DNA of 64,000 nucleotides from an uncultured Flavobacteriaceae bacterium (GTDB lineage Bacteria > Bacteroidota > Bacteroidia > Flavobacteriales > Flavobacteriaceae): the NCBI GenBank assembly GCA_937959395.1, contig CALGLR010000072.1, positions 1 to 64,000 on the forward strand, read 5' to 3'. Positions 53,719 to 61,199 of the stretch are shown one piece after another. The notes below the pieces were generated by a model. That model did not search any database. It was given only the letters and a program-made list of their open reading frames with translations, and was not told the origin of the DNA. How positions within the stretch are numbered: the stretch's first letter is position 1; each line of letters opens with the position of its first letter. The position numbers and the translations under genes were made by a program.

Positions 53719-55608
53719 ATGAAAGTTTTATCCCTCTTTCTCCTTTTGTCTATTCTATTAAGCTGTAATAACGATTCTGATAGGAATGATAAATCTATAG
53801 TAGGAGATACTTCTAAATTAATTGGACTTTATACTGCAGCGCCTCCTAATAAAATTGTTTATGATAAATTAAGTTTCGGAAACGGCTATAACTCCGTTAC
53901 TGGGAGAGAACATTTTGGTGTTATAAATTATGAAAATGCGGCTCAATCTACCGAAGTTATTGCTGGAGCTTTAGGTAATTCGGGAATCGTAACACTAGAA
54001 ATTGTGGAAGATAGAGAATCCTTAAAAAAAGTTTTAGACATTAATGCTAAGGTCGATTTAGGCATCAAACTAGGAGCGTTTACATCAGATAATTCTGCAA
54101 AAGTCAACATATATAGAGAGACGAATTTTAGTAGTTTTAGTAAAAATGCCGTACTTAAAGCACAATATAAAAATGAACCATTAGTATTACTTAATCCTTC
54201 GATAAAACAAGAATGGATTAAGTTGGCTAAAAAAAATCCAGATGAGTTTATGCGAACGTGTGGAGATATGTTTGTGAGCCGAATTTATACAGGAGGGAGT
54301 ATGTATGCTATATATAGTTTGCACCAAAGAGACGATTATGAGAAAGAAAAGAACGATTTTTTTCTTAAAAGTGCAAATAAATATATGGGGCAAAAGTTAG
54401 ATGTAGAAGTTGATGTTAAAGATTTAACCGAATCTAAAAAAGACATTACAAATATTAAAACGTCTATTATTACAGAAGGCGGTGCTAAAACACCAGACAA
54501 TACAAGTTTAGAGGCTTTTGTTAGTTATGCTAATGCGTTTAAAGAACAAGTAGGAACCGATGGAAGAGCAATAGTTCTTTATGTAGAATTGTCGCCTTAC
54601 GAATCTATTGCTGGTTTCCCTAAAGATGTCGATTTTAATAAAATAAGAATTATTCAAAAAGAGTATTTAGAAACCACAAATGAATATTTTGATTTAGTAG
54701 GCAAGTCTATGTCTAACGCTAAATTTGTAAAGAAAAACCACTTGTTTTTTTCAAAAATAGATTCGATAAATGCAGAAAAAGAAATTCCTAAACTTTATAG
54801 TAAAATAGAAAAACTAAGAGATTTAACGCGTCATTGCGAATCAGATTTTAACGATTGTAATCTTTTAGCTCTAAAAGAAGAATTTAAAGGTTTTATAGTG
54901 TTTGATCCTGAAATGGATTTTCCAGATTTTAAAAGTATAGATGTCGAATTACCTATTGTTAGTGGTGGCGATTATGTAGAGGTTTTTCCTGATACTAAAG
55001 AGAAAGGCATGTTGTTTTCAATTCAAGGTACCTTAGAAAGTCGATTAAACAAAGACAATGCTATTGTAAACTGTAAAGATGTGAGTTTTGATAGTGGACG
55101 TGATAAAGTATACTCAGATATTTTAAATATAAAACAATATGAAAAAGCATTTGGGAAAAAACATTATAAAAAATACTGGTCGAGTTTAGTTATAGATCTT
55201 TATGAGTATTGGGAACGACCATACTATATGGTGAAATACTCAAACCCTAAAACTAAAGAATTTCTTCGAGAATTTGCCTGGGATGGTTCTGATACGTTAA
55301 CAGAACAAAATGTAAGAATAGAAGTAAAATTAGTAAATCCTAAAAGCAAATTTCAATTGGATTATAGAAAACTTTCAAAAGAAAATGGTGGATGGATAGA
55401 TGTTAATGCCAATTTCGCAAAGCAATATAAATTAGAACCTTCAGAAAAATTTGTGAGTATTAGAGCCTGTGAAAATAAGGTGCCTATTGCTACTATTGCT
55501 TCAATTACTACCGATGAAAATGGAGTAATTACGACTTCTACAGATACGGGGAATAGACCTAAAGCTATTTTAAGAGATGGACATATTACCTACGAGTTTA
55601 ATGATTAA
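53719..55608 (+). CDS. Putative MACPF/CDC-like lipoprotein
   Basis: Lipoprotein of 629 residues (lipobox LLSC, lipid on Cys 16). The first 330 residues resemble a membrane-attack-complex/perforin fold: the early LSFGNGYNSVTG (51-62) and the signature-like CGDMFVSRIYTGG (181-193) followed by a strand (SMYAIYSL), with helix-forming clusters on either side (EWIKLAKKNPDEFMR and DDYEKEKNDFFLKSANKYM). The middle part is helical (about 320-400), and the C-terminus is beta-rich. The MACPF call rests on motif resemblance only. If correct it could form pores or assemble at the outer membrane, as antagonistic Bacteroidales MACPF proteins do. Two paralogous small exported proteins flank it. Confidence 0.6.
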   Translation: MKVLSLFLLLSILLSCNNDSDRNDKSIVGDTSKLIGLYTAAPPNKIVYDKLSFGNGYNSVTGREHFGVINYENAAQSTEVIAGALGNSGIVTLEIVEDRESLKKVLDINAKVDLGIKLGAFTSDNSAKVNIYRETNFSSFSKNAVLKAQYKNEPLVLLNPSIKQEWIKLAKKNPDEFMRTCGDMFVSRIYTGGSMYAIYSLHQRDDYEKEKNDFFLKSANKYMGQKLDVEVDVKDLTESKKDITNIKTSIITEGGAKTPDNTSLEAFVSYANAFKEQVGTDGRAIVLYVELSPYESIAGFPKDVDFNKIRIIQKEYLETTNEYFDLVGKSMSNAKFVKKNHLFFSKIDSINAEKEIPKLYSKIEKLRDLTRHCESDFNDCNLLALKEEFKGFIVFDPEMDFPDFKSIDVELPIVSGGDYVEVFPDTKEKGMLFSIQGTLESRLNKDNAIVNCKDVSFDSGRDKVYSDILNIKQYEKAFGKKHYKKYWSSLVIDLYEYWERPYYMVKYSNPKTKEFLREFAWDGSDTLTEQNVRIEVKLVNPKSKFQLDYRKLSKENGGWIDVNANFAKQYKLEPSEKFVSIRACENKVPIATIASITTDENGVITTSTDTGNRPKAILRDGHITYEFND

Positions 55609-55680
55609 AGTTAAGTAAATGATAAAAAACAATGAATCGTATTTAAACAAATGTATATCAATATTTTAGTATAGATGTGC

Positions 55681-55762
55681 TGTCACCTCGAGCGCAGTCG
55701 AGAGGTTTTTATATATCGAATACATCAATAATAAAGAGGTCTCGACTGCGCTCGACCAGACT
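55681..55762. repeat. Family A inverted pair
   Basis: CCTCGAGCGCAGTCGAGAGG and AGGTCTCGACTGCGCTCGAC are opposed copies of the same word that can pair into a long hairpin. It lies in the 877-nt gene-free stretch 55609-56485. Confidence 0.7.
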
Positions 55763-55869
55763 TCATAATGTACTTGATAATTTGCTAGCTACCTAGAGAC
55801 TAAAGCTAAAACGGTATAATTATTCCATTGGCCTGTTCGAACGGTCTTTATTTCATCTGCGAACGAAGT

Positions 55870-55998
55870 GTCAGTTCGTCCGGAAACTTCGGGAGATTTT
55901 CAATAGAAAATGATATCGAGAACAGGTTTTAAAATCAAGATTTTGATTCTCGATACTAATTTTACTCATAAAAATGAGCAAAATTCACTCGAACTGAC
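55870..55998. repeat. Nested palindromic repeat (family B), copy 2
   Basis: Outer arms GTCAGTTCG (55870-55878) and CACTCGAACTGAC (55986-55998), inner arms TATCGAGAA (55914-55922) and TTCTCGATA (55947-55955). It matches copy 1 at 160-276, including the AGGTTTT that follows the inner arm. Confidence 0.7.
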
Positions 55999-56040
55999 GA
56001 TCATTCTGCTATTTTAATACACCATCTACAAACAGGCGTC

Positions 56041-56134
56041 ACTTGGAGTGAATTTACGAAGAGTAACTTAGGAAATTTGTATCGAGAAGCATATTTTGTT
56101 TCCATTGCATATCTACAGAACAATTCGAATTGAC
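56041..56134. repeat. Degenerate family B repeat, copy 3
   Basis: It contains GTATCGAGAAG (56079-56089) and AATTCGAATTGAC (56122-56134) in the same order as the other copies, but the arms are eroded. The remaining sequence up to 56485 holds nothing further I can support. Confidence 0.45.
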
Positions 56135-56485
56135 AAATTTTATTCAAAAAGCACAACAGGTTATATTGCAAAAATCTATTTATAGGCGATTATTTTTTTT
56201 TAAAGAAGGATTATGAGAAAGTTCTAGTAAACATAATATGTCCGGCTAATTATTGGTGCTTAAAATCGATTGTATTTAACATAACTAATTGTTAAATAAA
56301 CTGTTATAATCATGTTAATTGTAGGTTGTTCGGAATCTAAAATTAAAAACAGTGGCGTATATGATTGTGTAATTACAAACTACTTACAGTTTTATTAAAA
56401 AAATGAAATTGTATTAAATCGGACTTATGGTAGAAGGGTTTTCGATTAAATATTAAATAATTTTAATCCATTAAATTTTATCAAA

Positions 56486-56833
56486 ATGAAAACACGAATT
56501 AAAGTATTATTAGTAATGTTATGTGTCGCTTTTTTTAGTACAACAACTTATGCGACAGTTCAAAATTCAGTAAATCCAATTGCACTTGAAATAAACAATC
56601 AAGAAGCAACAGTAACAGGAGTATATAAAGGGCATGACGATTCTGGATATAACTTTGCTATTGTAGACGAAAAAGGGGTAGAAAATTTAACAACATTTTC
56701 AAGTGTAGATGAAGCAGTAGCTAAGTCTAATGACTTAGACTCTAAATCGGTAATAGGGACAACCTATGAGATTACATTTACAGTTGCAGAAGATGGAGCA
56801 AAAACGATTTCAGCTTTGAAACCTCAGTATTAA
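56486..56833 (+). CDS. Small exported protein, paralogue of 52870-53232
   Basis: A 115-residue protein with a signal peptide (to about residue 24, TTTYA). The mature domain VTGVYKGHDDSGYNFAIVDEKG ... VIGTTYEITFTV follows the same pattern as the protein at 52870-53232. Both have a single compact beta domain with an acidic surface. There is no lipobox, so it is probably periplasmic or released. Function is unknown. Confidence 0.72.
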   Translation: MKTRIKVLLVMLCVAFFSTTTYATVQNSVNPIALEINNQEATVTGVYKGHDDSGYNFAIVDEKGVENLTTFSSVDEAVAKSNDLDSKSVIGTTYEITFTVAEDGAKTISALKPQY

Positions 56834-56860
56834 ATGTATAAATTCAATTAGAGCAAAAAA

Positions 56861-56892
56861 AGGCTATCTATTATTTAGATAGTCTTTTTTTG
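56861..56892. terminator. Bidirectional terminator
   Basis: AGGCTATCT (56861-56869) pairs with AGATAGTCT (56877-56885), flanked by an A run on the left and a T run on the right. It lies between convergent genes. Confidence 0.75.
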
Positions 56893-56894
56893 TG

Positions 56895-57794
56895 CTAATA
56901 AGTTTCGCAAATATATTTTTTGATCATATGTTTTGTGATTTTTTTTAATGTTTTTGCTGTTTCTGGATGAAGTCCGAAACCAGTAAAATATTCTAACTTT
57001 CCTTTTTTATTCTTTCCATACCATATATTTTCACTTCCATCTTCTTTAAAAAATGTAGTATCGCAATTTGCTTCAATTAGTTTAAAATTTAAGATGCGAT
57101 CTTTTTGATATAATTTTAATTGATTAAAATCATATTTGTTAAGGTTAAAATTTACTTTTTCATAATGATCATCTTTCCATATCATCCAATTGGGTTTGCT
57201 ATTTATAGTTATTGTAAATAATGTAGTAGTAACAATAAGAATAGTTGCAATTATAATTTTAAATGATATTTTATTCATAGCCGAAGCAGAACTATACCAT
57301 GCAAATATTTTTTTGTTTTTAGACTTAACAATTATATCCGGATTAGCTTCATTTTCTGAAATATAATTTATCGTTGTATCAAAAGCTTCTATATCTTCAT
57401 TTTCGATCACTTTTTCATCCAATTCGTTTTTATAATACCTATTATATGGTCTTGGATTAAAATCAATAATTATGGCTATTAATTCAATGGCGTAATGCTG
57501 TTGAATGGTTTCGGTTTTTTTTCTTAAAAACCTACAAATTGGTCTAAAGCAATCAATATCATATTTCTTTATCTTAACTAATAGGTTCTCTCCGCTTTTT
57601 AATTCAAAAAACTTTTCGATCGTTCTTCTATCTTCAACAGAAAGGTTTCTATCGATAGAATTCAAGCAAATTTTTTTAAGCCCTCCAGGAGTTAAGTTTC
57701 TTAAATCACCTCCTATAATACCATTTTCTTTATCATTTATATACTTCTTTCTTACATCATCTTTATAGGATTTATCGGTTTTTACAGTTTTCAT
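56895..57794 (-). CDS. Membrane-anchored protein of unknown function
   Basis: From the start chosen here (57794, MKTVKTDKSYKDDVRK) the protein has 299 residues. A soluble N-terminal part (about 1-170) is followed by one membrane helix (ISFKIIIATILIVTTTLFTITI, about 180-202). The C-terminal domain starts KPNWMIWKDDHYEKVNFN and ends GLHPETAKTLKKITKHMIKKYI. I know no family function. An open frame continues upstream to 57890, but that part is the repetitive leader with GGAYT words. A palindrome with a -7-like box at 57918-57962 reads towards this gene, so it may belong to the regulon of the adjacent two-component system. Confidence 0.6.
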   Translation of the reverse strand: MKTVKTDKSYKDDVRKKYINDKENGIIGGDLRNLTPGGLKKICLNSIDRNLSVEDRRTIEKFFELKSGENLLVKIKKYDIDCFRPICRFLRKKTETIQQHYAIELIAIIIDFNPRPYNRYYKNELDEKVIENEDIEAFDTTINYISENEANPDIIVKSKNKKIFAWYSSASAMNKISFKIIIATILIVTTTLFTITINSKPNWMIWKDDHYEKVNFNLNKYDFNQLKLYQKDRILNFKLIEANCDTTFFKEDGSENIWYGKNKKGKLEYFTGFGLHPETAKTLKKITKHMIKKYICETY

Positions 57795-57808
57795 TTTATG
57801 GCTTTTCA

Positions 57809-57851
57809 GGATTTTATAGGACTCTGTTGGATTCTTCGGACTCTTCGGATT
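57809..57851. repeat. Five GGAYT words at 9-10 bp spacing
   Basis: GGATT or GGACT begins at 57809, 57819, 57829, 57838 and 57847 (plus strand). The steps of 10, 10, 9 and 9 are close to one helical turn. It lies in the leader of the minus-strand gene. Confidence 0.5.
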
Positions 57852-57917
57852 TCCATTCAAAAAAGGCTTGTTTCCCAATGTACCTTGCACTCAAGAATCA
57901 ACCCTAACTATGTAAAG

Positions 57918-57962
57918 CTAACATAATTAATGTATACAATAGATTCTTACGGAAATCCATAA
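57918..57962 (-). promoter_or_regulatory. Palindromic operator (site 1) with -7-like box
   Basis: The palindrome TTACGG-AAAT-CCATAA (57947-57962, one mismatched pair) is followed, reading the minus strand, by 21 nt and then TATGTTAG (57925-57918), one base off TAnnTTTG. The same layout is seen at sites 2 and 3. The palindrome also lies 156 nt upstream of the lipoprotein-kinase-regulator operon. Confidence 0.5.
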
Positions 57963-58117
57963 TGCGGTTGTAATAGCCAAATTGGAAAGTAGCTAAACGC
58001 TACTGTATTAAGATTTTCACTTTCCAAAATTAGAAGATTTAATAACCTGAAAGGGTTGCTACAAATTGTTCGAGTAAAATCTCGAGGAGGCACTCTTTTG
58101 TCAAATTTTTAAGAAAG

Positions 58118-58294
58118 ATGAAAACTATTTTATATGTAATGATAGCTCTTTTTATGAGCGTTAATTTTACGTCTTGTACGCCAACTAGTATTAATGACAC
58201 AGAACAAACACCTCAAGCGTGTTGTGATGAAGATTCTGAAATTCCACCACCACCACCACCACCGCCTCCAGGAGGAGGAGTTGTTGGAGGATAA
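58118..58294 (+). CDS. Small poly-proline lipoprotein upstream of sensor kinase
   Basis: A 58-residue lipoprotein (MKTILYVMIALFMSVNFTSC, lipid on Cys 20). The mature part has an acidic stretch with a CC pair, then nine consecutive prolines and a GGGVVGG tail. The ATG follows AAGAAAG as ribosome site. It ends 34 nt before the histidine kinase gene, so it is probably in the same operon. The proline run could span the periplasm or touch a partner; no known family. It could be a sensor accessory, but that is inference from position. Confidence 0.65.
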   Translation: MKTILYVMIALFMSVNFTSCTPTSINDTEQTPQACCDEDSEIPPPPPPPPPGGGVVGG

Positions 58295-58328
58295 TACTTA
58301 ACTTAAAATTAGTTAGTACTTTAGAGGA

Positions 58329-59978
58329 ATGAAAGGATTAAGAACTTCATTCCTCTTTTTTTATTTGCTATTATTCTCATTGAATAATTTAAGTGCTCAA
58401 GAATTAATTGATAGTTTAAAGTACTATAGTAATATAATTAGGGCCCCTAAAAATTCAGGAGATTTATCTTCTGCTTATTTGTTTTTTATGAATCGTAAAG
58501 ATTCTTCAATTGAAAAGAAGGAAATTGAAAAGGTAATATATTACTATATACAGATAGCTAGAGTTGAAAATAAATTAGGAGAGATATATAATAGTGAGAA
58601 TTCAATTATTGAAGCACTTAAATTGTTAGATGAGTTAAAAGAGAACGATTGGATTTTAAGAAATAAAATAACAATATTTAATCATTTAGGTATTCTTAAT
58701 AAAAGGCAGTTAAAATACTCAGAAGCATTAAAAAACTACGATAGTGTTCTAAGCATTACTACAAAAGATGTAGATATAGCAAAAGCCTATGGTAATAAGG
58801 GTAATGTTTATTCAAAGCAAGGGTATTATGACAAGGCGATTAAAGAATATAGAAAAGCTCTAAAGATATCTTTGAAAAAAGGCAGACCAAAAATGGAAGC
58901 TAGGTTTAAAGACAATTTAGGTTTAGCTCAATCGAAGTTAAATTTACCAGAAGCTTTGAATAACATGTTAGATGCTTTAAAGATTAGAAAAGAAAAAAAA
59001 TTTACTCAAGGTATTATTACTAGTTATTTAAATTTAACAGAATATTATTCAGATAGAGAGTCGTTAAATAAAGCTAAACTTTATGCAAAACTTGCTTTAA
59101 CTATAGCAGATTCCAGTAATATCCTTGATTATAGATTAGAATCATTAGCTTCTGTTTTAAAATTGAATCAGGATGAAAAATTTAAAGAGTTTTTAATATT
59201 GAATGATGGCTTAAAAACGAATGAACTTTTAAATAATAAGAAATACGCCGAAGCAAAATATAACTACAATAAACAAAGCAAAAGGGCAGATTTAAATAAG
59301 CTTAATGCGGAACGACAAAAACGATTCAAACTTCTTTATTTATCAATAGCTGCATTTATAATATTTCTTTCAATTTTCTTGTATACAATATTAAAGGTCA
59401 GGCACAAAAAAGAAAAACTCCAGCAAGTCTATAATACCGAAAAACGTATTTCTAAGAAAGTTCATGATGAGGTAGCTAACGATGTTTTTCAAATTATGAC
59501 TAAACTTCAAAGTGAACCTGCTATAAATGAAAATGTGATAGACGATTTAGATCATATTTATAGTAAAACAAGAGATATTGCTAAAGAACATGCTGTTTTA
59601 GATTATGATGGTGATTTTGAACAGGTATTACATGATTTGTTGCTAAGTTATAATAGTAATACCGTGAATGTGATTTCTAAAGCGATTACTAAAGTGAATT
59701 GGGAATCTATTTCAAAAATTAAAAAAGAGACTATTTATAAAGTGCTCCAAGAATTTATGATTAATATGACGAAACATAGCAAAGCTTCTATAGCAGTATT
59801 AACTTTTAATGAAACTAGAAAAAAAATAAAAATCACTTATAAAGATAATGGAGTGGGGTGCAAATTGAAAAAGAATACAGGATTACAAAATGTGGAAAAC
59901 CGTATAGAATCTATTAATGGAACATTTATTTTTGAATCAGAAATTAATAATGGTTTTAAAGCCGAAATCACTGTATAA
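58329..59978 (+). CDS. TPR-containing histidine kinase (HisKA_3 type)
   Basis: Sensor kinase of 549 residues. A signal peptide (about 1-24) leads to a periplasmic region with tetratricopeptide repeats (about 100-270; AKAYGNKGNVYSKQGYYDKAIKEYRKALK is a clear repeat). A membrane helix follows at about 335-357 (LLYLSIAAFIIFLSIFLYTIL). In the cytosol, the phosphoacceptor is H379 in KKVHDEVANDVFQ, typical of NarX/LiaS-like kinases, and the ATPase domain shows LQEFMINMTKHSKA and DNGVGCKLKKNTGLQNVENRI. It is followed 3 nt later by its response regulator. Confidence 0.92.
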   Translation: MKGLRTSFLFFYLLLFSLNNLSAQELIDSLKYYSNIIRAPKNSGDLSSAYLFFMNRKDSSIEKKEIEKVIYYYIQIARVENKLGEIYNSENSIIEALKLLDELKENDWILRNKITIFNHLGILNKRQLKYSEALKNYDSVLSITTKDVDIAKAYGNKGNVYSKQGYYDKAIKEYRKALKISLKKGRPKMEARFKDNLGLAQSKLNLPEALNNMLDALKIRKEKKFTQGIITSYLNLTEYYSDRESLNKAKLYAKLALTIADSSNILDYRLESLASVLKLNQDEKFKEFLILNDGLKTNELLNNKKYAEAKYNYNKQSKRADLNKLNAERQKRFKLLYLSIAAFIIFLSIFLYTILKVRHKKEKLQQVYNTEKRISKKVHDEVANDVFQIMTKLQSEPAINENVIDDLDHIYSKTRDIAKEHAVLDYDGDFEQVLHDLLLSYNSNTVNVISKAITKVNWESISKIKKETIYKVLQEFMINMTKHSKASIAVLTFNETRKKIKITYKDNGVGCKLKKNTGLQNVENRIESINGTFIFESEINNGFKAEITV

Positions 59979-59981
59979 CAA

Positions 59982-60647
59982 ATGTTTGTAAAAGTATTAA
60001 TAGTAGATGATCATGACGATATTAATAATGGCGTATTAGAAATACTAAGTGCGTTAGGTATAAAAAATATACAGCAATCACAGTATTGCGACGATGCGCA
60101 ATTAAAAATAAAGAGAGCGATTTTTGATAAACAACCTTTCGATTTATTAATCACAGATTTATCATTTAAAAAAGACCACCGAGAGGTTAGATTAAAAAAT
60201 GGAGACGATTTAATTGCTGCATTACGAATAGATTATCCGGAGTTACCAATTATAGTATACTCTATGATCGATCTTTTACAAAAAGTAAGAGTTTTGGTTA
60301 GCAAACACAATGTAAATGCTTACGTCTGCAAAGGAAGAAAAGGCTCTGTTGAGTTATCTCAAGCTATAAAAAACGTTTACAATAATGAACAGTTTTTATC
60401 TACCCAAGTTGCACGTGCATTGAGCCCCAAAACCAATATTGAAATTGACGATTTTGATATTGAATTAGTAAAACAGCTCTCTTTAGGGCAACTTCAAAAT
60501 GAAATAAGCGATTATTTTAAGGCCAATAATATTTCTCCAAGCAGCGTAAGTTCTATTGAGAAACGTTTAAACAAACTTCGTATTCAATTTAAAGCCGATA
60601 ATGCGACACACTTAGTCGCAAAAATGAAAGATCTAGGCTTAATATAA
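59982..60647 (+). CDS. LuxR-like response regulator
   Basis: A 221-residue regulator. The receiver (about 1-130) shows VDDHDD acidic residues, phosphoacceptor aspartate in LLITDLSF, switch serine in VYSMID and the lysine in AYVCKGRKG. The C-terminal 70 residues (LVKQLSLGQLQNEISDYFKANNISPSSVSSIEKRLNKLRIQFKADN) follow the helix pattern of a NarL/LuxR DNA-binding domain but lack its usual ExEVL core, so it is divergent. It is coupled to the kinase. Three palindromes TTRCGG-N4-CCRYAA in the surrounding 3.2 kb are good candidates for its binding sites. Confidence 0.9.
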   Translation: MFVKVLIVDDHDDINNGVLEILSALGIKNIQQSQYCDDAQLKIKRAIFDKQPFDLLITDLSFKKDHREVRLKNGDDLIAALRIDYPELPIIVYSMIDLLQKVRVLVSKHNVNAYVCKGRKGSVELSQAIKNVYNNEQFLSTQVARALSPKTNIEIDDFDIELVKQLSLGQLQNEISDYFKANNISPSSVSSIEKRLNKLRIQFKADNATHLVAKMKDLGLI

Positions 60648-60656
60648 TTACTCTTA

Positions 60657-60676
60657 ATTCCTTTGAAAAAAGGAAT
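60657..60676. repeat. 8-4-8 hairpin after response regulator gene
   Basis: ATTCCTTT-GAAA-AAAGGAAT, a perfect 8-bp stem of the same 20-nt family as 10223, 11820 and 18531. It lies 9 nt after the stop codon. Confidence 0.65.
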
Positions 60677-60688
60677 CTATTTTATGTG

Positions 60689-60733
60689 TTGCGGTTTACC
60701 GTAAGGATTGTTCTTGTCTTAGATTTAGTTTTG
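60689..60733 (+). promoter_or_regulatory. Palindromic operator (site 2) with -7 box
   Basis: TTGCGG-TTTA-CCGTAA (60689-60704), 21 nt, then TAGTTTTG (60726-60733), a full TAnnTTTG match. The palindrome would overlap the -33 region, the usual place of an activator touching RNA polymerase. It lies 59 nt before the YegP-like gene. Confidence 0.65.
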
Positions 60734-60763
60734 AGTATTTATTAATATTTAAAACTAAAGATT

Positions 60764-61099
60764 ATGGGAAAACCAAAATTTGAAATTAAAAAAAGCAGTA
60801 ACGATCAATTCTATTTTAATTTAAAAGCAGGGAATGGAGAGGTTATTTTAACTAGCGAAATGTACAAAGCAAAACAAGGTTGTATTGGTGGAATTGCATC
60901 TGTAAAAGTAAATGCGCCTTTCGATAAGAACTACCAACGAAAAGTAGCTATAAATGGGCAGTATTATTTTAATTTAAAAGCAGCTAGTGGAGAGATTATA
61001 GGGACTAGCGAAATGTATAACACAGCGCAGGGAAGAGATAATGGAATTGAAGCTGTAAAGCGAGATGCTCCAATTGCAGGAACTGAGGATCTAACTTAA
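60764..61099 (+). CDS. YegP-like DUF1508 double-repeat protein
   Basis: A 111-residue cytosolic protein made of two DUF1508 repeats: KFEIKKSSNDQFYFNLKAGNGEVILTSEMY (about 4-33) and RKVAINGQYYFNLKAASGEIIGTSEMY (about 62-88). Each is followed by GGIASVKVNAP or NGIEAVKRDAP. This is the E. coli YegP layout. The biochemical role is unknown. It has its own upstream palindrome and -7 box (site 2), which suggests control by the adjacent response regulator. Confidence 0.92.
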   Translation: MGKPKFEIKKSSNDQFYFNLKAGNGEVILTSEMYKAKQGCIGGIASVKVNAPFDKNYQRKVAINGQYYFNLKAASGEIIGTSEMYNTAQGRDNGIEAVKRDAPIAGTEDLT

Positions 61100-61121
61100 C
61101 ATTCTTATTTTCTAAATTTTT

Positions 61122-61171
61122 AAGCCTTACGGAAACCCGTAAGGCTTTGTTTGTTAATGGGTTTAAGTTTG
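61122..61171 (+). promoter_or_regulatory. Palindromic operator (site 3) inside hairpin, with -7 box
   Basis: TTACGG-AAAC-CCGTAA (61127-61142) is the core of an 11-bp perfect stem (61122-61132 with 61137-61147) that may also terminate the YegP-like transcript. After exactly 21 nt comes TAAGTTTG (61164-61171), a full TAnnTTTG match, 28 nt before the next gene. Confidence 0.65.
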
Positions 61172-61199
61172 AAGTGTTAAACTTTTAAACTTTATAACA

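Noticed and set aside
57809-57851. CRISPR-like or tandem repeat array
   Set aside because: Units are only five bases with 4-5 base spacers; no CRISPR repeat lengths and no cas genes are present.
57795-57890. Longer N-terminus of the membrane protein at 56895-57794
   Set aside because: The extra 32 residues come from the repetitive GGAYT leader and look like translation of noncoding sequence; not fully excluded.
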